64,000 nt of DNA from Ancistrus triradiatus (lineage: Eukaryota; Chordata; Actinopteri; Siluriformes; Loricariidae), in assembly GCA_025084515.1 (NCBI GenBank), contig JAJAGP010000018.1, forward strand, positions 310,001 to 374,000, read 5' to 3'. Position 1 is the stretch's first letter; the number at the start of each line of letters is the position of its first letter. Position numbers and translations under genes: made by a program. Shown piece after piece: positions 32,057 to 43,895 of the stretch. Below the pieces are notes generated by a model. It saw only the letters and a program-made list of their open reading frames with translations, did not search any database and was not told the DNA's origin.

Positions 32057-34837
32057 GCTTAAAGGGTATCAAGACCAAGCCAGAGCAATGAACTGCAGGT
32101 TCTGGTCACCATCAACCACAGTGTTTTGTGAATTATGTAGTGCCTTTAGTAAAAATGCTCGGAGCGATCGGACAGTGACCGGTATCGGACGGTTTTCAGC
32201 GGGCTTGGCAGTCTCATGTAGCCAGTTCTGTGACGGACACAGCCACATATAAATGCCACTTTTACTAACTTTAATTCAGGATTCGGTTCATGGGTGTACA
32301 CAGCTTTAAACAAGGCTCAGCCACTCATCGGCTTTATTACGAGTGCTAACACATGTTGATCAGGAAGCGTTCAATTTTGGTGCCGTTTTGAGTGCTGCTT
32401 TGTCAAATAAAACTGAGGAGTGGGTTACTAATGGGGGGGGGGGGGGGGGTAGTGATCTATTTCGGACACAGCCCTGTCTTCGGCGTTGAAGCTCTTCACA
32501 GTGAGTGGGGTCTGGATTACATACATGGCAAAAGTAAGCCCTGAAGGAACAACTTCAATGGATTTAATTAGACAACTAAAACCCAGGCAAAGTGGTTAAA
32601 ACTAAAGCTAGCAAGAGCACAGAGCCAGGCACAAGCCTGAACAAAAATGTTTCTGTATGCTGTCATTTCTAACTCTTTGATTATGAGAAATTGGCTGATC
32701 ATATGTTAAAAAAAAAAAAAAAAAAAGCAGAATCGACATCTCTAGCATCTTTAGCCTTTAGGTTTATAGTGCTGTTGATTGACAGTGACCTGTGATATCA
32801 GTCCAACTTATTGTAATATTCTATAATATTCCCAGAATTCAGGCTTCTTAATGGCTTGTTCATGACTCTCAGTGTTGGTCTCCCACTACTTTTTTCTCCT
32901 TCAACTATTCTAAGCATTATTGTCTTTATCCAATGAACCCAGCCCCTCTCATGATATAGTGAGGTTTGCTTTGATCAAGGATCAATTTGTTTGTTTTCTT
33001 CGCTATCCGAGGTACTTTTAAAAGTCTTCCCCAGCACCACAGTTCAAAGGCATCAATATTTTTTTCCTGTCATGCCTTTTATTGTCCTGCTTTTGAATCA
33101 ATAAATGACCACAAAAAAAATATCACTATATGTGAAAATCTTTTTCGAGCCTTTTTCGTCCTGCTTCTGCTGAGCGCTGTACTGCGTTATTTTTCTTGAC
33201 TGCTGGATTCTTTGTTGTTAATAATTGATCCAAGCAGGCATAAGTTGTTTACCGCTTCTACCATTTCCCCATCAGTGGTGAAGGCAGAGCTCTCTACTCG
33301 TCATAACCTGTTTTCTTCATGTTGTGCTGGAGTCCCGTCTTTTAACTTTGCTCTTTGGACAACAGCTTTCAGATTTTTCTGCATTTCGAAGGTTATAGGT
33401 CTCGATCCAAGAGCACCTTGGAATGAACAAAATCTCTGAGGAATGTTTTGTTGAATCAATGCCACTAAGAGTTAAAGTAGTCCTGAAGGCAAAAAGGGGT
33501 CCAACCCGGTGGTGAAGGCAAGGTGTAATTAATAAAGTGAGTGTGTAAATGTTTTCAAAGAAACTTTTTGGCCAACTTTCCTGATGATCCGCTGGAGCTC
33601 TGAGAACTTAAATGACTTGTTTTTAAATTAAAATTAATTGCGTTTCCTGTAGAGGTTTTTATTTGGAAAATCAGCCAAGCATGTAATTTGACCAGTGGCG
33701 CCCAAAGTTTTACACAACACTGCATGTTTAATGAGGGTAAAGAAGGAGAAAGCTGCCTTAGCTACTTTTGTTATGACCGTAAAACTGTTATTTTTAATTA
33801 TTCTTCAGAGATCACTTCTGGAATTGGATTTCTCTCTGATGGATATTTAATAAAAAATAAAATTATGCTTTAGAGGCAGGAGCCAGCATTTCCTGACGAC
33901 CAGGTTCGGGGCCCTGCGATGAACTGTTCCATCCAGGGAGCCCTTTTGCCCGTGTCCCTTGACTTCTGGTACTGGCTTTGGAAGTCACTTCACTGTTCCG
34001 TTCTCAAAGCCGAGCCATCGGCCTCTCGAAATGGATTGCAGCATGTAGGTCTCTTGTCGTTCCAGTATAATCATTTCACATGGAGTTGTTTTTCCCAGTG
34101 ATGAAAGCACCTCATCAGATTGAAGTATGTCCTGCCTGAAATCTGACCGAGCATTTAAGTCCCTGTCGTTCTCTGCGACAAATTGCCCGAGCTCTGTGAA
34201 ATGTCGGCAGGCTCAGACGGGCCGCTGATGAATCAGAGCGCTCTGTAAATATGGGGCCGTCTTTGACATTCGAGGCGTAGGAATATACTGTACGCAAAAA
34301 GTTTCCAAAGGAAAACCATTAACAGTTCAGCTCTAAAGTGACGACGTAATGTACTTGACTCGCGCCGACTCATGCCGAGGACATGCATGGGTTCGACGCA
34401 TCATTTTCCCTCTACCCGCTGACTCCCAAATCGATAGCCTTTTTCTTCAATCAGGACTAACTGATCGATCCTGTGGGTTGGATTCTGGCCATGCTTCACC
34501 AATACTCTCTTTCATCCTAGGCATGTGCAGATTTGTGTCCTGCCTAGGAGCACACACACAAACACACACACTCGCATCCACAGGCTCTCGTTCGGCACCG
34601 AGGAGTCCTTAGGCGGTCAATAACACAGCTCAGATTATGTGAAGAGTCATTAGTGGAATGAGAGCAAGCATCAATCAGGGTTTAGGGCTGATCAATTTCT
34701 ACCTGCTTGGGAAGTGAGGATCTATGGTTGCTGGAAAGCTACTTACTTCAGTTTAGTTAGTCAGGCCTGAAGATCTCATGCGCGTACTCTTCTGTGTTAC
34801 AATTACGATACGTAGAGCAAAACCCAAACAAATGCAA
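32057..34837. other. Stretch without a recognised feature, with a G17 run
   Basis: Seventeen G residues at 32433-32449 and an A18 run at about 32709-32726. A CACAAACACACAC run lies at 34554-34570. Small frames (32987-33439, 34349-34612) have no recognised product. Confidence 0.45.
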
Positions 34838-35610
34838 ATCGGTTCTTGTTGCTGATTCATTCCAGAAGGCTTGTCGAGAACCGAAAACGACGAGTACCAA
34901 GCACATTTTTCCCATTAAGGAATAAGGTAACGTATTAATCCGTTCCAGATCCCCAGAAAATCCACACTGTATAAGGCATGATATGCATTGTTGGAGTTGT
35001 ATTGATTGTATTGTTCAGCTGCTCTCAGATTTACCATGGGAATACGTTCTGATAAATCCATCATAACTTAAATGTATCATGAACTGCTGAGTTTAACGAG
35101 TGTTTGGTAGAGTGGTCTGTACTGTAATGATATGCAAGTTAATGTTTAAAACACTTACATTAACCCACAGCTGGCCAAAACCATGAACACAAAGCTTATT
35201 TTATAACAAAGTGTTGAAAAATCTCATGTCATTTAGTGAGTAAGGGATTGAAAGTGAAAAGTGAAAGCAAAACACTTACTCTATTGGCGAACTCTGGGTG
35301 CTAGCACAGCCTGTGTCCTGGAGCATCCGATTCCTGTTTTGCTTTCGGTTGGCTCTTATAAACGAACCATTTTAGGACACCTGGAGAATTATTTGCAAAA
35401 AGAATACAGTACTGTAGATGTAAAATGAAAGAAAAACACGATAAACACAGAGGAGATCTTCTATGAGGGTTATTGTGAACCTGAATCACTGTGTACTGAA
35501 TCATGACTCGTGTATCATGAATCGTGAATTGAGTTTCTGAATTGAGAACTGAGACAAATTCTTCAAGTCAAAATGCAGTTCCAAGGTTGTCGAGAACCGA
35601 GATACCACTG
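34838..35610 (+). mobile_element. Copy 5 of the GGTTCTCG family, left tip lost
   Basis: Begins within the left inverted repeat (ATCGGTTCTTGTTGCTGATT) and runs through GGCTTGTCGAGAACCGAAAA and CCAGAAAATCCACACTG to the right end CGAGAACCGAGATACCACTG, followed by TA (35611-35612). It keeps internal segments deleted from copy 4, such as TGAGTAAGGGATTGAAAGTG, so it is longer. Confidence 0.8.
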
Positions 35611-35629
35611 TAATGAAGTTAATTGTTGG

Positions 35630-35850
35630 TGATGGGAATGTTTTCTTGCACCCTTTCAGCCCCTGATAAAAATTCGAGCATCATTTGGATGCCACAATTT
35701 GCCATTATTTATGCCATAATTTGTTTCCTGTTATCTCAAGTGATCTCAGATTGGTTCCATGAGCATGGCAGTGAGTTCAGAGCTTCAGTGTTCTCAACTC
35801 TCAGTAGATCTGAACCCAACAGGGCACCTTTGGGATGAAGCAGAACTAAC
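35630..35850 (+). repeat. Tc1-like transposase remnant, unassigned family
   Basis: The reading ISDWFHEHGSEFRASVFSTL followed by SRSEPNRAPLG resembles the fish Tc1 motif FxEHxSEFxVLQWPPQSPDLNPIEHLWD after decay; the DNA shows CTGAACCCAACAGGGCACCT, then TTGGGATG. The catalytic Glu codon region is changed (IEHLW read as RAPLG). Both ends are missing. Confidence 0.5.
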
Positions 35851-36728
35851 ATGTTTTCACAAATAGCAAGTAAACAAGGTTTAAGGCTGTCCCGACCACA
35901 GCGTCCTAATTCTTTAGTATTCGCCAGTGTTTCTCACCACTCACAAAGTCTGCTTTATTTTAAAATTCCAATTAATGAGCAATTGATAGTCTGCTGTGAC
36001 TACGTTCAAACCGCGGTCTTTAACACAAAAGACCGAATTGCTTCCCTCGGAGTCTCAGCACGTCTGCAGGATCTTTTGGTGATAATTGTCACTCATATTC
36101 CCTTGCGTACAAAAGCACGTACAATGAAGTGTAATTTGCTTTGTGCCGTCTGAAGCGCACATGCCAACAAAGTACCGCCAGTCTAGCCCAGTTTGGAAAG
36201 TGTTCTAATTGCATTCTGTGATTTTTTTTTTTTTTTTTTTTTTGAGAGTCAGATATGATTTCCGAATGGGAGCAAATTCAGTGCAGCAATTAAAATATAA
36301 GCATTTTTTTTACTCGTAATAGCTGTGACAATTTCATTTAAATGAAGTACAACATTAAAAGACGAGATATCATGAAACTGCAATGCATACAAACGGATGG
36401 TGGAAATGAAAAAGGTGTGATATGGAGTCTGCCAGAGCTGCCTTGTGAAAGACTCTGTATTATTCGGATTGCACAATGCGAGACTCTATCTGTGTCAGTA
36501 TGAATCCAGAGTCACGAACCATGTTTCTATTCATTGTTTACCCCTTGGTATATTACTTTGGCTTCTCGTTTAGAGCACAGAGTACTCAAGATTTGCAAAT
36601 CAACAGAAAGACTAAGATACCAGATTCTTGTTATACATCTACAGTATAATCCCAGTATTTTGTCAAAGAGTTGACAGCATTTTGTAAAATAAATGTATAA
36701 AAATAAAATACATATCAAATTAGTGCTT
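35851..36728. other. Stretch without a recognised feature
   Basis: T22 run at about 36222-36243. No gene signal and no other repeat recognised. Confidence 0.45.
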
Positions 36729-36730
36729 AT

Positions 36731-37738
36731 ACAGTGGTGCTTGAAAATTTGTGAACCCTTTAGAAAGTTATATATTTTGCATAAATATGACCTAAAACAT
36801 CATCAGATTTTCACACAAGTCCTAAAAGTAAATAAAAAGAACCCAGTTAAACAAATGAGACTGCAATATTATACTTGGTCATTTACTTATTGAGGAAAAT
36901 TATCCAATATTACATATTAGTGAGTGGCAAAAGTATGTGACCCTTTGCTTTCATTAGCTCGGGTGACCACCCTGTGCAGCAATAACTGCAGCTAAACGTT
37001 TCCAGTAACTGTTGATCAGTCTTGCACACCGGCTTGGAGGAATTTTAGCCCATTCCTCCGTACAGAACAGCTTCAGCTCTGGGATGTTGGTGGGTTTCCT
37101 CACATTAAATGCTCGCTTCAGGTCCTTCCACAACATTTCCATTGGATTAAGGTCAGGACTTTGACTTGGCCATTCAAAACATGACACTTTATTCTTCTTT
37201 AACCATTCTTTGGTAGAACGGCTTGTGTGCTTAGGGTCGTTGTCTTGCTGCATGAATCACCTTCTCTTGAGATTCAGTTCATGGACAGATGTCCTGACAT
37301 TTTCCTTTAGAATTTTCTGATATCATTCAGAATTCATTGTTCCATCAATGATGGCAAGCCGTCCTGGCCCAGATGCAGCACAACAGGTCCAAACCATGAT
37401 ATACTACCACCACCATGTTTCACAGATGGGATAAGGTTCTTATGCTGGAATGCAGTGTTTTCCTTTCTCCAAACATAACGCTTTTCTTTTAAACCATAAA
37501 GTTCTATTTTGTTCTCATCCGTCCACAAAACATTCTTCCAATAGCCTTCTGGCTCGTCCATGTGATCTTTAGCAAACTGCAGATGAGCATGTTCCCAGTC
37601 AGTCAACCCTGCCATGCACACCATTGTTGTTCAGTGTTCTTCTGATGGTGGACTCATGAGCATTAACATTAGCCAATGTGAGAGAGGCCTTCAGTTGCTT
37701 AGAAGTTACCCTGGGGTCCTTTGTGACCTCGCCAACTA
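36731..37738 (-). mobile_element. Tc1-like transposon, family A copy 2, truncated
   Basis: Left end ACAGTGGTGCTTGAAAATTTG near 36730 matches copies 1 and 3. The inverted repeat arm continues to about 36940, then transposase sequence on the minus strand. At about 37738 homology stops and a different element end begins, removing the N-terminal third of the transposase and the other inverted repeat. Confidence 0.88.
36954..37730 (-). pseudogene. Tc1-like transposase, family A copy 2, partial
   Basis: Preserves WTDENKIELYG (first aspartate), a shift, then MQQDNDPKHTSRSTKEWL (second aspartate) and SPDLNPMEMLWKDLKRA (glutamate). It therefore keeps the second-Asp block that copy 1 lost. The DNA-binding N-terminus is gone, and there is a local replacement near 37585-37610 and at least one frameshift around 37260-37330. 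Confidence 0.85.
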
Positions 37739-37824
37739 TAATACGTTTTCTCGTTTTTGTTAGAAAAAAATGGGTCGTTGACGAAAACTATGACGAAAAT
37801 CATTCGTCAACGAAATTAACACTG
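37739..37824. repeat. End of a non-autonomous element with CAGTGTTAATTTCG terminus
   Basis: GACGAAAACTATGACGAAAA, then ATTCGTCAACGAAATTAACACTG, ends at 37824. Its inverse CAGTGTTAATTTCGTTGACG is a familiar fish repeat terminus, hAT-like by its CAGTG start (inference). It adjoins the broken end of Tc1 copy 2. No second terminus is visible. Confidence 0.5.
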
Positions 37825-37859
37825 GTTACAACTGTATATAGACATTGCTGATTTAGTTA

Positions 37860-38010
37860 CAACTTGCAGCATCTGTGGCTCAAAGGTAGGAGCCTGGTTT
37901 TTGAACCTAAGGCAGGGCTTGCAGTGTGACTATCTGCAAGGGATAGGGGCTCCATCCCTGGAGCACTTTCGCCTATGCCCGATGAATTCTGGGATAGGCT
38001 TTGAACCTTT
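37860..38010 (+). repeat. Degenerate LINE/SINE tail
   Basis: CTTTCGCCTATGCCCGATGA and TTCTGGGATAGGCTTTGAAC follow the pattern of fish retroposon tails (CCTGGGATAGGCTCC). Heavily mutated; family unknown. Confidence 0.35.
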
Positions 38011-38172
38011 ACTTTATTACAACTTAACAGTCGAATCCATCTGCAGGCATCGCAGCTTATGTCAGGTAATACAGAAGGAGGCATGTCATTCTTATTGTAG
38101 GTGGTTCCAATGTAGTTATGGGTTTTGAAGCACGTTCCTGATGTCCTTTTCCCACCTTATTATGGTGCTCAC

Positions 38173-38188
38173 GGGGGGGGGGGGGGGG
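38173..38188 (+). repeat. G16 run upstream of the solo LTR
   Basis: Sixteen G residues end eight bases before the LTR start. It resembles a polypurine tract but lies outside the CTTTC duplication, so it is probably unrelated to the LTR element. Confidence 0.8.
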
Positions 38189-38196
38189 TCTCTTTC

Positions 38197-38936
38197 TGTG
38201 ACGATCCCCCAAGTCGACGCTAGATGGCAGTGTCAGCTTGGTGGACGTTCTAGGGTCTAATCAGCGATCACGATCTCCCTTGAGCCGATCTTAATCGGCG
38301 CTTGCTGTGTTATTGGCTACACCTGAGAGCTCAGGTACTTAAGAGCGTGCCTGAGCATTGCCGGGTGTTGCAGCCTCTCTCCAGGCAAACGTCTTTCGAG
38401 ACCTCACCTGTCTTGTGTATGCTTTGGCGTGCACCTCTGTTCTTTGCGCCATTTTTGCGTGCTAGGGATACTGGTAGGCTGGGCCCATTTTAGCGGGTCA
38501 GTCAGGTAGAGCCTGTCTGTTGGCTTCCTTGCTCTCCCTGTTCTCCGGCCTTCGTTCCCGCTTCCCCATGTGGGCTTATTTAAGTACCCCCCCTTCTCTG
38601 CGATGGAGGAATTAGCATCTGCCCTCTTGATTGCGTTAATTTTTTGCGCCTCACTTTCCAGTTTCCTTTGTTTGAGTCCGCTCCGTATGGCGCTTTTGTC
38701 TGTCATTTGTATTCCTTTTTTTTCCTCTTGCCTACCCTGCACTTGAGAGTGGCATACTGGTAGAGCATTAGACCCTGATCGTCAGCCAATTTAGGCACGA
38801 CTTTTTCTTTTGTCAGTGTGTGTGTGCATGGGAGTATCCCCATACACATTTCCCTTTTCTATTTTATTTATACTTTTGTTCACCATTTCCATCTGGAGCT
38901 TACTGCAGTTGGGTCCTAAAATCGTGAACCGTAACG
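38197..38936 (+). repeat. Solo LTR, 740 bp, Ty3/gypsy-like
   Basis: Starts TGTGACGATCCCCC and ends GTCCTAAAATCGTGAACCGT + AACG, a style common to fish gypsy LTRs (usual end CA, here CG). CTTTC flanks both sides (38192-38196 and 38937-38941), a 5-bp target duplication. A TATTTAAG-like box lies at about 38577. No second LTR or internal region is in the flanks, so homologous recombination between two LTRs most likely removed the body. Orientation is inferred from the end style. Confidence 0.75.
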
Positions 38937-38941
38937 CTTTC

Positions 38942-40432
38942 ACTGTACTCCTGGACCATTCTCACTCGCTCTACATTTAGACCCGGGTCAAGCTTGAGGT
39001 CGATAGAGAAAGCTGCGAAACTGCGAAATTTTCTCCAAGATCTGAAGAGCCGTGGCATATGACAGATGATTGAACTGCAAGGTCAAGCATTTTTAATGAA
39101 GGCAGCAGGCTGTGTGTTGTGCTTCTGTATTTACTTTGCTCTTCTCTGGCCCTGAGGCTTGATTATGGAGCAATGTCCAGGCCCAGGGGAGCTGTGTTTA
39201 CAGATGGAGATAATTACCCGAACTGAGACAGGCCAATCTGTGATGGAATACCTCGGGGTGTGGGGTGGCAAATCTTTAAAACCTGGCCGGTGGAGAGGGT
39301 ATCGACTCTTGAAGGGAGACAGCATGAGGTGCTGAGCCACAGAGCTCCAGCTGGTGGAGGACAGAACATCTCATTACTGCGTGTGACCTCGGAACAAGTG
39401 GGGGAAAAAAAAAAAGATTTTTTTGTTTGTTTGTTGTTGTACCCTTGAGTCTGATTACCAACTGGGATGAAAAAAGAAAGAACTGATCATACAGAGACGT
39501 GCAAATCCTACAAAGTTCAGAACGTTCTAGATATAGACAAGAACCTCGACAGTGATAAGCAACAGCAGAATTCATGTAGATTTCAATCTATATTTCAACT
39601 AGCTTAATTCCAAAACTAAACATTTTCTGTGATACTTCAAGCCTCTCAGGGCATTGTGCATCTACATTCAACAGCTATGACCATGGCTGAGGGTATTTAT
39701 ATGTCTAAAAAGACATCTGATCGCTTGCAATTTCCAATCTACAAATGTCAACAGAAGTGAAACTCTTCAAGAAAGGATATGGAAGACCAAAAAACTCTCT
39801 GATGGAACTGACCAGAAGGAGAGGACAAAATCTGTACTGTTTTTGACTATTGGCTTCTACAAGAAATGTTTGGTCCTATGGTGATGGTCCACATCTCTAG
39901 CATTATCAAGACCTGAGTTTGTGTCGCTTTGGTCCAAAATTGCATTATTCTGACAGCATTAGATATTTTAGGTTAATTCTTTTGGATCTGAATGCCATAA
40001 CCCAGCCAGAATAATGTGAGAACTGGGTTGCCAGTGTTGGCCAATACATAGATGCCCAAATCAGAGTTAGTGACCTCTGTGGCAAATGGCAAGAATCATT
40101 CAACTCAGTTTTTCAAACGGAATGATTCACAGAAGACACTAATTAGTGTTTATCTATATGGGTCTTATCTCCTGATCCTTTTTATGGGTCCATTATTACA
40201 AGTATTTGAAATTGCCAACTAGTTTGAAAAGTAATGAACACCATTCACTAGCCATCGTCAATTAGAACAGTTTTATTTGTCTGGCCAGTTTAAATTTTTT
40301 TTTTCATGACTTTCTACATCAACCACACACGGAATGGCAATTTCATACTATGATACAACACAGTTTGTCAATATAGTCAATACAATCCATATAGTACATA
40401 TTGTTTAGCATAGAACAATTCAAGAAACCGCC
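38942..40432. other. Stretch without a recognised feature
   Basis: A short TTTG repeat is near 39420-39440. The A-rich segment 39640-40430 has lower complexity than its neighbours but no recognised family. Overlapping short frames near 39131-39575 look like chance. Confidence 0.4.
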
Positions 40433-40439
40433 ACTAGAC

Positions 40440-41222
40440 TACTCATGAGAAGGTCCAGGGTTCAAACCATTGCACTGAAGCTGCCACTGTTGGGTGGCAA
40501 TTTCTTGGATTGTACATTGTAAGAATGCATCAGTAGTAGGTTGCAATGGCCTAAATTCAATCTCTGAATGAAGGCTTAGGAATAATTGGCCAAAAAGTGG
40601 AAAAGTTGTAAAAGACCTAATACTTAACGCACCAATTTTCAGATGAAACCTTAATTAAATTCAGTTAAACATATTTTTGTGGATTTAGCCCAGAGTATGA
40701 GCCAATAAATATCACAAATGGGGGCTCACATGTATTTTCTCCAAGATGTTTGCCAATTATAAATATATGATTATTTATAATGGTCAAGAATAATGAGTAT
40801 TATACTATAATTAAAATATCAGGTACTAATCTATAGACTAGAAGGTCCACGGTTCAAATCATAGCACTGAAGCTGCCACTGTTGGGTGGTTAATTGCTTG
40901 GATTGTACATTGTAAGAATGCATCAGTAGTAAGTCGCTCTGGATAAGGGTCCCAAAGTAATGGTCTAAATTAACTGTGTGAAAGAAGGCTTAGGAATAAT
41001 TGGCCGAAAAATTGAATAATTGTAAAAGACCTAATACTTAATGCACCAATTTTCAGATGAAACCTTAATTAAATTCAATTAAACATATTTTTGTGGATTT
41101 AGCCCAGAGTATGAGCCAATACATATCACAACTGGGGGGTCACAGGCATTTTCTCCAAGGTGTTTGCCAATTATAAATATATGATAATGACCAAGGATAA
41201 TGAGTATAATACTATAATTACA
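40440..41222 (+). repeat. Tandem duplication of a 392-bp unit containing a SINE fragment
   Basis: Copy 1 (about 40440-40820) and copy 2 (about 40832-41222) are collinear. AAGGTCCAGGGTTCAAACC at 40450 corresponds to AAGGTCCACGGTTCAAATC at 40842 (offset 392). Both continue through GCTGCCACTGTTGGGTGG, TTAGGAATAATTGGCC, AAACCTTAATTAAATTCA and TTTGCCAATTATAAATATAT. The first 130 bases of each unit are the 3' part of the SINE family; the rest is non-SINE flank. By eye the copies are about 90% identical with small indels. Confidence 0.9.
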
Positions 41223-41229
41223 GGATAGT

Positions 41230-42394
41230 CTAATTGAAGGTGTGAATACATAGTTTGACCAAGCAGCCTTTGAGTAATTTACAATTCTTCCATTTTTTTA
41301 AACCTTGAAAGGGCAAATTGAAATTGGTATGAAGTTGGATGCCAAAGGCCAGTACCACCGGAGCGTATGAAGCCATCAAGAGGCACTGACAGGGAGCCAG
41401 ATGTCCACTGTTGGAAACAGCTTGGCCTGCCTTGGCCTCTAATTACTCTCAAACTGTAATGGCTGCAGGGCCCCATTTGTAGATGGTATCAGAGGCGACA
41501 ACTAACAGGAGCGGAGACACTTTTAATTAAAAGGTGCTAGAAACGGGAGGTTGAGACATTAATATAAAGTCCTGTGTAAGGCTGGGGCTGCTTTCCTTCA
41601 GTAAAAGTGTTGTAAGAATTTAAGAGAGTGCTCAGCGTAGACCCCAATCATTTTGCACTGGTGCATTGCCATCTTTGGTTCATGGAGAATTTTCTTACAG
41701 CGATATGGCCACAATGTCATGTGACACCTTGCTATAACTTGGCAGAGGGCACAGTGAGGGTAGTTCAATATAGTAACACAATTAGTAGGGCACTGGATGT
41801 CGTTTCCTGAGCATCATATTTCAAACTAATAGATAAACTCACCATGATACAAACTGGCAAATGGCACCATGAGACAGAAAAATGATTCATTTGTTCAGAA
41901 CGACATGGCATGTTGATACAGCAACAACACAATTGGCAGTGACAGTTCCTGTGGCTTAGAGAATGAGTGGTTAATCGGGACCTGAGTTTGAACCCTGGGC
42001 TGGGCTTTTATTATCTGGGGACACATGCTTTCACCTTTTTGTTTAAAGTAGTAGCGCAGTACCTTGTTTGCATCTCCGTTACGTAACCATGAGCTGTGCG
42101 CAGGGTTTGTTTGTTTGTTATTTTTGTGATGTAGTATAGCGCACTCATGCACCTTGAACTTCCAGAGTTAGCTCCAGTTTTCTTCACCATCAAGCTCGTG
42201 CACAATTTGCCGTCTTTCAGAATGGATTTAACATATGGTTCGTTTCTCCCTGCTGGCTCTGAGTGGCCACATAAACATCACTTTGACAGATCACCCGAGC
42301 AGAGTAAACACACCCCTGACTGATCTGGAACACACAACAGATTCACCTGCCCTACCAACCAGGATTATACAGTATAACCTATTTTAGCCATTTT
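41230..42394. other. Stretch without a recognised feature
   Basis: 41280-41600 is repeat-free and has an ACTTTTAATTAAAAG palindrome-like word near 41520, so it is a possible regulatory block. No exon or repeat recognised. Confidence 0.35.
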
Positions 42395-42397
42395 CCC

Positions 42398-42520
42398 CTC
42401 TACATTTACAGCATTTAGACACCCTTATCCAGAGCTAACACTAATATAAGGTACAATCAAAGCAATTGAGGCCTCCTTTAACCTTCTGGTCAATATTCTT
42501 ACTAATAGTCCAACCACTAA
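42398..42520 (-). repeat. SINE 3' part, minus strand
   Basis: TACATTTACAGCATTTAGAC followed by ACCCTTATCCAGAGC and AGGTACAATCAAAGCAATTG is the reverse complement of the SINE tail and body at 7698-7900. The head is degenerate (CTTCTGGTC, CTAGTCC-like words up to about 42520). Confidence 0.65.
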
Positions 42521-43796
42521 GCATATATGACCTATATGGGCCATTTCACCAAACTGGTCCAAAGTCGAAAAGTCAAAGTTAAATTTTGTATGGCTGTTTT
42601 CCCAGATGTGTTTTGTACCATATCAAGGGTTTACACATCTCATAAAAGTATAGTCCGTTTTCATATTGTACTTTTATACTGGCAAAACAAAGCTATGCCA
42701 ACAAAGCATGCTATAGCAGTAGTGGAAAAGGAGACGCTTTTTGGATTGACAGGCAAGTGCAGATGCCTTGTCCTTATTGGTTGTTGGTGGCTCATATGGT
42801 TTTCCCATTCTCCACCAAAAGCTACAAGTTAAACTCTTGGTTTTCTGTGATGTCACTTCCAGTTGTGAATGTTTGGTAGGCATTTGGTGGGTGTTGTTGG
42901 TGTGGTGCTTCTAGTTACTTGCTGATTAATGTTTTAAGGTCTGCAGAGCTGTTTTACTAAATGAAATTGGACACCAGGGTAGTACTAATATTAGAAGATA
43001 ATTAGTTGCTCATCTGTTAACACCTGTTCACGTTCAAGACAGGGTCCCGCAGGTGTAAAACGAGGTAAGGCGTTCAGGGCAGTGTTCAGTGCATATCATA
43101 TATCTCCTGGTGGATATGAGAGTTTCTTTGAAGGTATTACACTGGATTCATTTGAGTGTAATAAAATGTGAGACAGTGTGGGTAGAAAGTGTCTGGAAAC
43201 TTTACGAACAGTGCAGTTCATGCACTAGTTCTTATGCACAAGCAGTGTTTCAGAGGGTCACCATGTCATGCGGCTAAAAATAGATAGCAGGAGCCTTTTG
43301 GAAGAAGAGGTTTTGAAAGAAAATGCTGACATTACCCTGACATTAATAGGTTGCTGAATTGTTGTTTTGGTGCATCTCTGGTGCACATGTGCTATATGGA
43401 GTTGTCATCACTGTTGAATAAGGTCTTCATTGTTGTCTCGTTCTTAGATGGACTACAGCGTAGAAAGTCTTAGTAGTCTCAGTGGATTCCTTTCATTGAA
43501 TGGATGGCGTAAGAATGTTGCTTCTCCAATACGTTTTTTTTTTTTTTTTTTTTATAGATAACCTTTAGTCGTTTTGAGATGGGGGACATCATAATCTTGG
43601 ACGGTCCTTAGTCTATAATGAAGCCCCCTTTTTCCAAGTTTGGGGACTGGACTAGGCAAGATGGTTCAAAACTCCTGGGGGCACCTAAAGAGGATGCTTT
43701 GAACTTAATTATATTCTTCTTTGACTACTGAAAAAATTCAGCAACACAAACAATGCTATTAAATATTCACCAGTTAGGTATATTGGCTGCTCGAGG
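42521..43796. other. Stretch without a recognised feature
   Basis: A 101-codon frame at 42527-42832 (+) has no recognised product and overlaps an opposite frame. T-run at 43534-43553. Confidence 0.4.
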
Positions 43797-43895
43797 TTGC
43801 CCCTAGGTAAGGCGCTCTGTTATGGACTGGTGTCCTGTGTTCCAGTGATGGGTCCTGACCAGAGTAAAGTGGTTTTGAAGATCCTCAGGATGGAT
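43797..43895 (+). repeat. Degenerate LINE/SINE tail
   Basis: ATGGACTGGTGTCCTGTGTT, then GGGTCCTGACCAGAGTAAAG, then TGAAGAT and GGATGG words follow the end of common fish retroposons (GGACTGGCGTCCCATCC...GACCAGGATAAAGCGG...GAATG). Uncertain family. Confidence 0.4.

Noticed and set aside
33693..33723. CAGTGGCGCCCAAAGTTTTACA as a transposon end
   Set aside because: Resembles a Tc1-like end, but no partner inverted repeat or body was found nearby.
38746..38782. tRNA-like words (GGCATACTGGTAGAGCATTA) inside the solo LTR
   Set aside because: No matching acceptor stem or B box; it lies within the LTR body and does not fold into a complete tRNA by eye.
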